A stretch of DNA of 64,000 nt from a bacterium. GTDB taxonomy: Bacteria > Krumholzibacteriota > Krumholzibacteriia > JACNKJ01. The position numbers and the translations under genes are program-made. Location of the stretch: positions 499,340 to 563,339 of the forward strand of contig JAAEPZ010000538.1 of assembly GCA_024231955.1 (NCBI GenBank), in the 5' to 3' direction. The notes below the pieces were generated by a model. The model was not told the DNA's origin. It searched no databases and saw only the letters and a program-made list of their open reading frames with translations. This document shows, in pieces, positions 27,101-35,511 of the stretch. Within the stretch, counting starts at the first letter, position 1. Each line of letters opens with the position of its first letter.

Positions 27101-27395
27101 GTTGCGCGGTTACTTCGACGAATCAATGAAGGATGCGCTCGGACCCTGGGTGGTTCGTGGACCCCGCGGCTCACACTGGCTGGATGATGCGGGTTGGCAG
27201 GCGTGGCTGAGCAATGTCTGTCGGCGGATCATGGCGGTTGCGGCCGAGATCGAGGCGGGACGGTTCGCGCCGATTCCGATTGACGGGGAGAGGACCTGCC
27301 CGTACTGCGATTTTGCCCAGCTCTGCAGGGGGGCGGTTACGGCGCAAGCGGCGGACGGGTCCGGAAATGTTTGGGAGGAGGTCGATCATGGCTGA
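24183..27395 (+). CDS. addB: AddB-like helicase-nuclease subunit (PD-(D/E)XK nuclease, Fe-S)
   Basis: 1070 residues. The product starts MQELITGPAGSGKTTYC, a Walker A directly at the N-terminus as in AddB/RexB. The helicase-like core is degenerate. The C-terminal nuclease domain (about 755-1055) has FSASRLEAYTRCPYSYL with Cys767, the catalytic GVIDRVDKL ... VIDYKRSK (Asp/Lys of PD-(D/E)XK near residue 926), and the Cys cluster CPYCDFAQLC (1039, 1042, 1048). With Cys767 these four cysteines give the 4Fe-4S staple of AddB. It works with AddA in double-strand-break end resection. It overlaps addA by 8 nt. Confidence 0.9.
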   Translation: MQELITGPAGSGKTTYCIDQCLQALAAGREVVYLVPNYDETIQVRQRLLAAAGTPGLILPGIIRFSDLVRRVLDAGAPGWGPRPPLARRLHLTRLLAAERDRLGPLESSANSAGFPEVLDRFFRELTEGALQVSDLTALAGERRGGSDEQRLLTLARLYERFNAEQDAGRRLDDSRAMARAADLLESDPHLSRRIAGDEALLILDGFSNLSPLQLRFLNAVIPTMGGSLLTVCLPPADLDGPPRPPFERLHRLADNFPESSGWRRIALPEPRRYGTPLPQALATRLFRVLPGEAEGIDDDLLHLIRGATRRDEVDGLVRDLRRRLASGVSPETVAILYRDEQYAELLAELLRRERIPFRLLQRSPLLKQAAVDACLALLDWSTGQPVPDLVQRLRGGLVTTPDRLLAEIHAQARAAGIPTVLTWDDLLADIRKTNADSDWSWVDWKRSLPDEKLTGPELLTRVLKPLVELLRTNLINPLRAALQEPVEADEAAGGGATRMREAARESLALQGFLSVATIAAEEAVAPEQRLSLDAWTTILRRALDGETIADTPGGDLGGVLLGNPFALRLPELDTVYVCGLNQGCFPPPFRDHPLLRESERRQLNRLLANSGRNARLPEWQDRQAEERYLFYIAVTRASGRLVLSWAQRGEQGRVAAPSFFLDELRHVAAALPEPVDVPALSLNEKLRDPLNLRALVRDTLLAGNTAPSKLAEEAECWLREQGLEHLLLDARLKRSERSLAGHQALALQGSDRRRFSASRLEAYTRCPYSYLMEKVLGLEEEGDFEAGALEEGRLFHKALELLFSDWAELRDELIGKTPDEEELSSLSARYHDMASDKLEAEGLAALQSSRFRAERPRRLRVLTAFLVRDLERLRQTGAEPDVQALERLFTLESRDLAGADPATPEFDLVGVIDRVDKLPDGARLVIDYKRSKRMIEEPDLDHPNLFQLALYGLAEGAAVAGSAYCALKEKKPLRGYFDESMKDALGPWVVRGPRGSHWLDDAGWQAWLSNVCRRIMAVAAEIEAGRFAPIPIDGERTCPYCDFAQLCRGAVTAQAADGSGNVWEEVDHG

Positions 27396-30300
27396 ATTCA
27401 GCCTGAATGATGAGCAGCGGCCGGCGGTTGATCGGCACGATCGCAATCTGTTGTTGTCGGCAGGGGCGGGCAGCGGCAAGACCCGCGTGCTGGTTGAACG
27501 CTATCTGAAAATCCTGGAGGATTCCGATTGGGACCTCACCCTGCCTCCGCGGATTCTCGCGATCACCTTCACCGAGAAGGCGGCGCTGGAGATGCGCGAG
27601 AGGATCATGCGCAGTCTCGAGAAGCGGGCAAGTGGAGTCGAGCGGGAACTGAGTACCCGACTGGTCGCACTGGTGCGGGAGATGGAGAGCGCGCCGATAT
27701 CGACGATTCATGGTTTCTGCAGTCGTCTGCTGCGGGAAAACGCCACCGAGGCCGGACTGGATCCCCGCTTTGCCATTCCCGGTGAGGTGGAGCTGCACGA
27801 ACTCAAGCGGAGCGTGATCGCCGCCCTCTATGCCGAGGATGATCCCGATTTGCTGGCCACGGTCGGCGAGCTGGGAGCCGACAATGTCAGGCAGGCTCTG
27901 GATGAGATCAGGGAGCTCAGGCGGAGTCTGGGCTTGTCCCGTGCGGATCTGTCGCCCGATCGCGCCGGCACCCTGGCGGCGACTCATGAGAAGCAGGCGC
28001 TTTCGATTCTGACGAACACTCACCTGGCGTGGCGCGGCAAGTTGTCCGAGCGCTTCGCCGGTTTGTGCTCCCACCTGCCCGGCGGCATCCATCCCAGCGA
28101 AAAGATGCAGGGGAAGATCGATCTGGCGCGGGCGCGGCTGGCGATTGTGAAGAGGGATGAGCTCGTCCCCGATCTGTCGGACGGTTTAATCGGCGACATG
28201 ACCCGATTTTCGGGTAAGGGCAAGAAGATCGACGACAATGGCCGCTTGGCCTCCACCTGGGACAGGCTGAAGGCCGAAATCAAGAACGAGGGGGGATTAT
28301 TGCGGCTCCTGGCGGATCCCCGGAGTGAGGCGGTTGGACGACCCGGTGATCTGAACGCGGCGTTCCTCCGTCTGCTGGGACGCTACTGTTTGCGCCTGGA
28401 GAGGGAGATGGACAGCCGGGGTTGGCTCGACTTCGAGGATCTGCAGCTTCGGGCCGCCGACCTGCTTGAGGGCAATCCCGATACGGCGACCCGCTACCGC
28501 AAGCTCTTCATCCACGTTCTTGTCGATGAATTCCAGGACACGAATCATCTCCAGCTCAAGCTGGTCCGATTGCTCGTGCCGGGGATGGGGGATGACGAGA
28601 GTAGGCTGTTTCTGGTGGGCGACGAGCGGCAGAGTATCTATTCGTTCCGCAATGCCGATGTCGAGGTGTTTCGTGGGGAGCGTGAGCGGATGGGGAGGCA
28701 GGGGGCTGCAGCGACGCTTCGCTACAATTACCGCAGTCACCCCGCGTTGATGGATCTCTTCAACGCTTTCTTCCCCCACGCGACTTTCCCGCCGATGGAG
28801 GCGAAGCGGGAGGTTGCGCCCGACCCCGCAGGCGCCGATCCCCGCGTCCTGGTGCAGGTGACCCCCCAATTCGATACGGAAGCCGATGCGACGAAGGGGG
28901 CGGCCCCGTCCGGTCGGAGTCGCACCGAGGCGCGATTGGCGGCTGCCCGCGCCCTGGCCCGCACGCTGAAGAGCGTCCATGATGCAGGGTTGGCGGTCGG
29001 CGACGGACGACCCGTGGAGTGGAGCGATATCGCCATCCTGCTGCGCAGCGGCACCGATATCGGTCTTCTGGCTCTGGCGCTGACCGAGCAGGGGATTCCC
29101 CATGAAGCCTCCGGTGGACGTGATTATCTCATCCGCAGGGAGTTGCGCGATCTCGAGGATCTGCTCGCCGCGCTGGAGGATCCCTGGCATCGCCTGAAGC
29201 TGGCTCGCGGTCTGCGGGGGGACATCATCGGGCTCGATACCGCCGATCTGCTGGCGGTGCTGCCGTCGGCGCCACGGCGGGGCGCCGGACGCGATCGGGG
29301 GGAGGCGCTTGCGGCCTGCGAGGAGATCGCAGCCGGGCAACGCATTGCGCCTGGGCTAAGCGAGGATGGACGACGTCGTCTCGCCCGCTTCCTCGCGCTG
29401 AAACGGAGATTCGCCGGCAGGCTGTTTCGCTTGCCGTTAAGGACACTGATCCTCGAATTGATCGAAGCGGCGGATTTCGATCTGCTTGCCGCGACAGGTC
29501 CACGGGCATTGAGAGTGCAACGCAATCTCAGGCAGATGGCCGATCTGGTTCTGGAGCTCGAGGGGGGGCGTCGGCTTGGCGTCCGGGAGTTCCTGGACCT
29601 TATGGAGCGGCTGCGCGAGGTCGCGCCGAAGCGGGAGGAGGCCTGGGTGCCGGAGGAGGGTGAAAGCCTGGTGCGGATTCTGACGATCCACTCCTCCAAG
29701 GGGCTGGAGTTCCCGCTGCTGGTCGTGGCGGATCTCGATCGGGAGATAGGGCGCAACGAAGCACTGGAGGATATTGCCGGTCTGCGCATCGCCGGGGAGC
29801 GACCCGGCGACAACGATGCTCCTCTCGGCATCTGCTGGCGCGATATCGAGGGCGAGAGATATCCCGACCCCGTGCATGTGATGCTGTCGCGCGTGCGAAA
29901 GGAGCGTGACAGCGCCGAGAATCTGCGGCTGCTCTACGTCGCGCTCACCCGGGCCCAGGACTATCTGATCCTTTCCGGTATTCTGGCGGATGCCGATCCG
30001 CAGACGGCACGAACCGGATTCCGTGAGATGCCTGCGAATCCCGGGGCGAGTTTCATGAACCGCGTGCGCGAGGCGGTCTGCAACAGAGAGGTTGCACGCT
30101 GCTGTCGGATATCGTTCACCGATCGGGATGAGGTGTGGTTGCCGGGACCCACGGTTGCGCGCGCAACCGAGGAGAGCTCGCAGTCGTCCGGAGCGCCGCA
30201 GGATGAGGCTGCGCGGAACTGGTCGCGGTTGACCGGTTGTTTTGACGACAAGGGCAAACTGGAGATTCCGGTCACCAGCCTGGGACTTCTCCAGAACTGC

Positions 30301-31068
30301 CCACTGCGCTGGCTGCTGGAGCGGCGATTCGGCTTGGCCAAAGCCGGCTTCGCGGGGGACGCCTGGATCCCGGCCGAAGGGTCGGAGCCCCACGGGCCCG
30401 GCGGGGCCGATTTCGGCTCGACGTTGCATCTGATTCTGGAAAGATGGGACTTCACCCTCCCGGCGCCGGAGGCGTTTGCGGCGGCCTGCCCTGCAGGTTT
30501 GCCGGATGATGTGCGTGAGGAGACCGAGAGGTTGCTCATTCCGGTGTTCTCCGCCAAGTTGCCGTGGCCGGAGCGTCTGCGTCGGGGGACAAACTTCCGG
30601 CGTGAGGAATCCTTCATATTGAATCTGGACGATGTGACGCTGATCGGTCAAACCGACCTTGTTTTCGAGGAGGGTGGGCAACGCTTCCTGGTGGACTGGA
30701 AGAGTGATCGTGTCGAGGGGCGGGAGGCGATCACCCGGCGCGTTGAGCATCACCAGTACCAGATTGCACTCTACGCAATGGCCCTGCGGGCGGCGGGCTT
30801 GCCGGTTCAGCAGGCCGTACTCTGTTTCGTTCGTCAGGCAAATCCTTTCCGACAAGTGCAAATCGACGACAAATCATTGGTGTGGGCCGAGAGGAGGATT
30901 CGTCATCTGGGTAACCTTGCCTTCGAATTGACCCGGATATCCTCATCGTCCGAGGCCGGACTGATCGATCGCATCCAGGGGCCCGGTAAACAGCCCCCAT
31001 GTCAGGCATGTCCCTTCAAGGGGGATCTCTGTACCGTGTCCTACCGCACCGGGCGTCGTGAAAGCTGA
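27388..31068 (+). CDS. addA: AddA-like UvrD-family helicase-nuclease subunit
   Basis: 1226 residues. ATG 27388 follows GGAGGAG and lies inside the end of addB; the longer frame is rejected. Superfamily 1 helicase motifs: Q-motif FSLNDEQRPAVD, Walker A SAGAGSGKTRVLVERYL (about 24-40), AITFTEKAALEMRER (Ia), motif II VDEFQDT (Asp380/Glu381), VGDERQSIYSFRNADVEVF (III), and TIHSSKGLEFPLLVVAD (V) with YVALTRAQDYL (VI). The C-terminal RecB-like nuclease has TDLVFEEGGQRFLVDWKSD (Asp1103, Lys1105). It makes DNA ends ready for RecA loading. No recognition (Chi) sequence can be inferred. Confidence 0.93.
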   Translation: MAEFSLNDEQRPAVDRHDRNLLLSAGAGSGKTRVLVERYLKILEDSDWDLTLPPRILAITFTEKAALEMRERIMRSLEKRASGVERELSTRLVALVREMESAPISTIHGFCSRLLRENATEAGLDPRFAIPGEVELHELKRSVIAALYAEDDPDLLATVGELGADNVRQALDEIRELRRSLGLSRADLSPDRAGTLAATHEKQALSILTNTHLAWRGKLSERFAGLCSHLPGGIHPSEKMQGKIDLARARLAIVKRDELVPDLSDGLIGDMTRFSGKGKKIDDNGRLASTWDRLKAEIKNEGGLLRLLADPRSEAVGRPGDLNAAFLRLLGRYCLRLEREMDSRGWLDFEDLQLRAADLLEGNPDTATRYRKLFIHVLVDEFQDTNHLQLKLVRLLVPGMGDDESRLFLVGDERQSIYSFRNADVEVFRGERERMGRQGAAATLRYNYRSHPALMDLFNAFFPHATFPPMEAKREVAPDPAGADPRVLVQVTPQFDTEADATKGAAPSGRSRTEARLAAARALARTLKSVHDAGLAVGDGRPVEWSDIAILLRSGTDIGLLALALTEQGIPHEASGGRDYLIRRELRDLEDLLAALEDPWHRLKLARGLRGDIIGLDTADLLAVLPSAPRRGAGRDRGEALAACEEIAAGQRIAPGLSEDGRRRLARFLALKRRFAGRLFRLPLRTLILELIEAADFDLLAATGPRALRVQRNLRQMADLVLELEGGRRLGVREFLDLMERLREVAPKREEAWVPEEGESLVRILTIHSSKGLEFPLLVVADLDREIGRNEALEDIAGLRIAGERPGDNDAPLGICWRDIEGERYPDPVHVMLSRVRKERDSAENLRLLYVALTRAQDYLILSGILADADPQTARTGFREMPANPGASFMNRVREAVCNREVARCCRISFTDRDEVWLPGPTVARATEESSQSSGAPQDEAARNWSRLTGCFDDKGKLEIPVTSLGLLQNCPLRWLLERRFGLAKAGFAGDAWIPAEGSEPHGPGGADFGSTLHLILERWDFTLPAPEAFAAACPAGLPDDVREETERLLIPVFSAKLPWPERLRRGTNFRREESFILNLDDVTLIGQTDLVFEEGGQRFLVDWKSDRVEGREAITRRVEHHQYQIALYAMALRAAGLPVQQAVLCFVRQANPFRQVQIDDKSLVWAERRIRHLGNLAFELTRISSSSEAGLIDRIQGPGKQPPCQACPFKGDLCTVSYRTGRRES

Positions 31069-31257
31069 ATCTCCCCGGTACCGTTATTTATACGGCCTGT
31101 CCCCCCTCCGGCGTATTCGCTAAATGCAAACGGCCGATCCACCAGGGGGAACTCATCGCCCTTTCCGGGCACGATGATCCTTTGGGTATGCTTTCTGCTC
31201 ACCATCACCGGAATAATGTTTTCCGTATTTGGATGTTACCCTCCCCCGGAGGAAGCG

Positions 31258-31914
31258 ATGAGCAACGATATGCTGCGTGGGACGATCAGAATACATCAAC
31301 GGACGCAGATCCTGACGGCCTGGTTCAGGGCCGGATTCACGTTGATCGAGATGATGGCTGCGGTATGTATTTTCGGCATCGTGATTGCCATAGGCCTCCC
31401 CCAATTGCTGCAGAGCATGGACACCGTGAACTCGCGGCAATGCGCGGATGCCATCAGCGGCCGCCTGCGTCTGGCCCGTTCGCAATCGGTGACGAACAAT
31501 TCCGATGTGGTCGTCTACTTCAACCGCAACGGCGTCGGCACCTATACGGTGCACGTGGATAACGGTGGCGGGACAGGCAATCCGAGTGATCCCGCCTTCA
31601 CGGCGACAAACAGGAATAACGGCCAGGTCGACGCCAATGAGTCGGTCTATCAGACCATCAATCTGGAGGAGCGGGTCGTGTTCGGCTATATCCCCGGCGG
31701 GATGAACAGCACGGGTGAATTCCTGGACGCATCGTTGAGTTTTCAGGGGGTCCCCAAGAGGGTGATATTCCATCCGGACGGCACGGCAAGCGAGGACGGC
31801 TGGATCTCGGTCATGCCGGTGGAGGATTTTCTGGAGCAACAGATCGGACGCGAGTTCCTGGTGGAGGTCACCTCCTCCACGGGTGAGATCAGGGTTTTGA
31901 GTACAACGCACTAA
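31258..31914 (+). CDS. GspH/FimT-like minor pseudopilin
   Basis: 218 residues. ATG 31258 follows GGAGGA; the longer frame beginning at 31174 has a hydrophobic leader incompatible with a prepilin and is rejected. The prepilin signal is RAG|FTLIEMM: a long basic leader of 26 residues, cleavage G26/F27, Glu at mature position +5 and a hydrophobic helix to about 48. The C-terminal half is a beta-rich globular GspH-like domain (SLSFQGVPKRVIFHPDGTAS). It starts a four-gene minor-pilin set (FimT, PilV, PilW, PilX types) and would prime or cap a type IV pilus or a type II secretion-like fibre. The peptidase and motor genes are not in the window. Confidence 0.85.
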   Translation: MSNDMLRGTIRIHQRTQILTAWFRAGFTLIEMMAAVCIFGIVIAIGLPQLLQSMDTVNSRQCADAISGRLRLARSQSVTNNSDVVVYFNRNGVGTYTVHVDNGGGTGNPSDPAFTATNRNNGQVDANESVYQTINLEERVVFGYIPGGMNSTGEFLDASLSFQGVPKRVIFHPDGTASEDGWISVMPVEDFLEQQIGREFLVEVTSSTGEIRVLSTTH

Positions 31915-31930
31915 GCGGAAGAGGGCAAAC

Positions 31931-32347
31931 ATGAAGCGGGATGGATACAGCATACTTGAAGCCGTGGTCGCCATGACCCTGTTCGCCATCGGCATCATGG
32001 CTCTGTCTCAATCGTATCTTGGCATCATGCGGGCGCAAGGCAATGCCCGCAGTCAGGAGACCGCTACCCAGTGCGCTCATGATCGCATGGAGGAGATCGT
32101 GAACAGCATGAAGTACTCGAATATAAACACAACGAATTATCCCAGTGAAGACTATGGAGAAGTGAACGGCGGCTCCGATCTGTTCGACAGCTTTTCACGG
32201 TCGGTCGTTATCGCCGACTCGTTGAATCTGCTCGGGAACAGCGTACTCAAGGAGATCACCGTTGAAGTCAAATGGCAGGCAGCCGGAGGTGAGCGGGCAG
32301 TGAGCCTCAATTCGGTGATCGCCAATTTCAAGGACATTCAGCTATGA
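31931..32347 (+). CDS. PilV-like minor pilin
   Basis: 138 residues, ATG preceded by GAGGG. Short prepilin leader MKRDG|YSILEAVVAMTLFAIGIMAL: cleavage after G5, Glu at +5, then a hydrophobic helix with the GIMAL ending typical of PilV. The globular part is small (ATQCAHDRMEEIVNSMKYS). It follows the FimT-like gene by 16 nt and overlaps the PilW-like start by 4 nt (ATGA), so the set is one operon. Confidence 0.85.
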   Translation: MKRDGYSILEAVVAMTLFAIGIMALSQSYLGIMRAQGNARSQETATQCAHDRMEEIVNSMKYSNINTTNYPSEDYGEVNGGSDLFDSFSRSVVIADSLNLLGNSVLKEITVEVKWQAAGGERAVSLNSVIANFKDIQL

Positions 32348-35300
32348 GCATATTTTCCTCCATCTGCAGATCCAGCCTATCGCCCACGCGAGTGTCGGCG
32401 AACAGGCGTGGTTTCACCCTCATCGAGCTGATGATCGGAACGCTGATCACCAGCATCATCATGGTGGTTGCTTTTCAGGTTCTGGTCGGAGAGAGACGAG
32501 CATCCGAGGCTCGGCGTCAGGAGATGAATGCCCAGCAGAATCTGCGTGTGGCTCTCGATCGGCTGACCAAGGATATCCGCATGGCCGGGCACGGCGTCGA
32601 TGAATTCAACAAGCAACCGAGGATCGTGGATGCCGGTCCCTGGCAGATCGGCTTCAACGCGGATATCAATTCCGGCATCGGCGGCGATCCGGCCATGGAC
32701 GCCGGGATGCAGATCAAACTGTCCAGTGGCGGCACCTATAATCCGGGCGATTTTCCCAATGAAAACCTGGGCTCATTGCCGCGCTATAATGGCGGTTCGG
32801 AGACGCTGGTGATCGGTCTCGATTCCAATTTCGACGGCACTCTGGACAGCAATGACTACTATGTGGATACCGTCAATCCCATTGACTATGCCCTGTTCAG
32901 GAGTGTCAATGGTCTGCGTAGTTCGCGTCTGGCCTATGGTCTGCGCGGTCCGGACGCATTTCCCGATGGCAACCTGCCCGACCCTCTGTTCGCATACTGG
33001 GGGACATACGGCGGTGGTGCTCTATCATTGTGGGGCGACACCAACAGTGACGGCAGTCTGAGCCAGACCGAGATCAGCAATCTGACGCCGGTATCCGTCA
33101 ATGAGCTGGACAGAATCATCTATGTGGATCTCAACATCTCCACCTTCACCGAGGGTGAGGTGGCGGCGATGGGGCACGATCACGGCTCTCTGGCCGATCC
33201 CTTCAACTACCTGGAGCTGAATCATACGACGCGGATCAGGCCGCGCAATGTCGGCGTCAATCCGGCCAACCTGTCCGCCTGCGGCGATCCGCCGCAACGC
33301 CCCTCCAGCGTCTGGGTGGAGGATACCCCCGCCGATGCCGGGTCCAGCATCACCGTCCACTTCAACGCCTCGTCGGACGAGGCCGGCGGCGAGGAGGATG
33401 TCACTCATTACTACGTCTACCGTCGCGAAGCGGGAGGGAGCTGGGGAGCTGCGATTGCCCAGATTCCGGCGGCTGGTCAGAGTTCATACGTCTGGGCCAA
33501 CGATCTGCACACCCCCAAGGTGTCGGATATCCCGGTCGACGGTACGGACTACTATTACTGCCTGACGACCTGGGATTGCAAGCCGCAGGAGAGCAGCTTC
33601 TCCTATTCCGCCGGTCCCGTCTCCAGTCAACCCAACGGCTCCGCGCCGCCGGTGCTGGTGAACGTCTTCGACACCCCCTGCGACAGTGGTGAGGAGATCA
33701 CGGTCGTCTTCGATCAGAGTCCCGATGAAGCCGCCAGTATGGTGGACGGCTACCGCGTTTTCCGGGGTCCGATCGGTGGAGACTTCCTTGCCAAAACCCT
33801 GATCGGATTCATCAACGCCACAGATTCGCCGACCTATACCTTCCACGACAATGCCGACAACAACGTGGCCGGCGCACCGCCTCAAAACGAGGTTGATTAC
33901 TGGTATACGGTGCGGGCGGTGAACGACACGATCGTCTCGGTGGACTCCAACGAACTTGGTCCCGTCGCTGCCTGTGACGGTCTGAGCGCCGCTCAGCTGG
34001 AGACGGTTGCGGATGTCCCCTTCGACTCCGGAACCAAGCTGGTCATCACCTGGGCGCGCTCCCAGAGTGAAACCTGCGTCCCGAATCCCGTCATCGGTTA
34101 TGAATTGCAGCGGAAGGGTCCTCTGAGTCCGGATTTCAGCAACATCGGCTGGTTTGAAATGACGGGGGATCCGTCTTATTCGGTGGAGGATTCGCTTCTG
34201 TTGCCGGGGCAGCCCTATGTCTATCGCGTCGAGACCAGGAGCAGTTCCGAGGAGAAGATAGGCAACGAGGTGACGGGCATCCCGACAAACAACAACGATC
34301 TTCTGCCGCCGACCAATGTCAACGCCGAACCGGTTGCCTGCGATGCCAGCGGCTCGGTCACCGTGACCTGGAATCGAGCCTATCACGATAACGGCAGCGG
34401 TGACGCCGAGTATTATCGGATCTGGCGTCGACAGCAGGGTGGCGGAGCCTATGGTGAGCTGGACAGGGTTCCGACAATGATACTGGATACCTACAGCTTC
34501 GTCGATAACGCCGGCGGGATGACTCCGCCCACGATCGGTTTGACCTACGAGTATGTGGTCACGACCTATAACGAGTCGATGGGCAACGAGTCCGGCTACT
34601 CGAACGTCGCTACCTGCACATCGAGCAGCGTTCCCGGCTCTCCCTATATCTACACCGCAGTGGATACTCCGGATGATGACGGCAACTCGATCACGGTCAA
34701 GTTCCGGAGGAGCGCGGACGACGGCTCATGCACCAATACGGTCGTTCTCTACAACATCTATCGGAGCGAAGTGTGGGGCGCCTATCCGGAATCCCCGGTT
34801 GGGACCATGACGGCGATAGGTGAGTACTACTACTACTTCTACGACAACGGCAGCGGTGTTGGCGAGGCACCCGAGAACGAGACCCCCTATTACTACATGA
34901 TTCGCGCTTTCGATGGTGAGACCGAGTCCGTCGACAGTAATCAGCGCGGTCCGGTAATGGCGATCGAGGATGCCGCTATGGAGACATCGCTCTTCCACGA
35001 TGGGTTTGAAGCCGACCTGGGCTGGACTCATGGCGGCAGTCAGGATGACTGGCAGCGTGGCGATCCGACGGCAAAATCGCAGAGCTACGGCGAATCCGAT
35101 CCAGACAATGCCTATCTGGGGGCCAAAGTCTACGGAACCGATATCGGCGCCTCCGGCTGGAATGGTACCTACAAGAAGAACACCAACAGCTGGTTGATGA
35201 GTCCGGCGATCGATTGCCATGAGTCGGAGAACACCAAGCTTTCGCTCCGGCGCTGGTTGAACGTCGAACAACCGATATATGACAAGGGATCTATTGAGAT

Positions 35301-35511
35301 CAGCGGCAACGGGACCGGCGGCCCCTGGACGACTCTGTGGGAAAACACCGTCGAGATAACCGATACGAGTTGGAATTACATGGAATTTGATATCCATAAC
35401 ATCGCCGACTTCAAATCGGATGTGAGGATCCGCTTCCGGCTCACCTCCGACAGCAGTTGGCATTACGCGGGATGGAATATTGATGAAGTCGACGTCATTG
35501 GCGAGCACTAG
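32344..35511 (+). CDS. Giant PilW-like minor pilin with about five Fn3-like domains and a C-terminal jelly-roll domain
   Basis: 1055 residues; PilW proteins are usually 250-400. Prepilin signal NRRG|FTLIELMIGTLITSIIM with cleavage after residue 23 and Glu at +5. Residues 24-315 are PilW-like (QQNLRVALDRLTKDIRMAGHG). Five fibronectin-III-like units follow at about 320-428, 435-545, 550-648, 655-760 and 765-872, each with YYVYR/GYRVFR/YYRIWR-type strands and a YWYTVRA/YEYVVTT-type strand. Residues 880-1055 resemble a MAM/jelly-roll adhesion domain (DGFEADLGWTHGG ... WNIDEVDVIGEH). The protein would place an adhesin-like tip on a pilus. It overlaps the next gene by 29 nt. The Fn3 and jelly-roll labels are by motif shape, not by alignment. 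Confidence 0.82.
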   Translation: MSIFSSICRSSLSPTRVSANRRGFTLIELMIGTLITSIIMVVAFQVLVGERRASEARRQEMNAQQNLRVALDRLTKDIRMAGHGVDEFNKQPRIVDAGPWQIGFNADINSGIGGDPAMDAGMQIKLSSGGTYNPGDFPNENLGSLPRYNGGSETLVIGLDSNFDGTLDSNDYYVDTVNPIDYALFRSVNGLRSSRLAYGLRGPDAFPDGNLPDPLFAYWGTYGGGALSLWGDTNSDGSLSQTEISNLTPVSVNELDRIIYVDLNISTFTEGEVAAMGHDHGSLADPFNYLELNHTTRIRPRNVGVNPANLSACGDPPQRPSSVWVEDTPADAGSSITVHFNASSDEAGGEEDVTHYYVYRREAGGSWGAAIAQIPAAGQSSYVWANDLHTPKVSDIPVDGTDYYYCLTTWDCKPQESSFSYSAGPVSSQPNGSAPPVLVNVFDTPCDSGEEITVVFDQSPDEAASMVDGYRVFRGPIGGDFLAKTLIGFINATDSPTYTFHDNADNNVAGAPPQNEVDYWYTVRAVNDTIVSVDSNELGPVAACDGLSAAQLETVADVPFDSGTKLVITWARSQSETCVPNPVIGYELQRKGPLSPDFSNIGWFEMTGDPSYSVEDSLLLPGQPYVYRVETRSSSEEKIGNEVTGIPTNNNDLLPPTNVNAEPVACDASGSVTVTWNRAYHDNGSGDAEYYRIWRRQQGGGAYGELDRVPTMILDTYSFVDNAGGMTPPTIGLTYEYVVTTYNESMGNESGYSNVATCTSSSVPGSPYIYTAVDTPDDDGNSITVKFRRSADDGSCTNTVVLYNIYRSEVWGAYPESPVGTMTAIGEYYYYFYDNGSGVGEAPENETPYYYMIRAFDGETESVDSNQRGPVMAIEDAAMETSLFHDGFEADLGWTHGGSQDDWQRGDPTAKSQSYGESDPDNAYLGAKVYGTDIGASGWNGTYKKNTNSWLMSPAIDCHESENTKLSLRRWLNVEQPIYDKGSIEISGNGTGGPWTTLWENTVEITDTSWNYMEFDIHNIADFKSDVRIRFRLTSDSSWHYAGWNIDEVDVIGEH

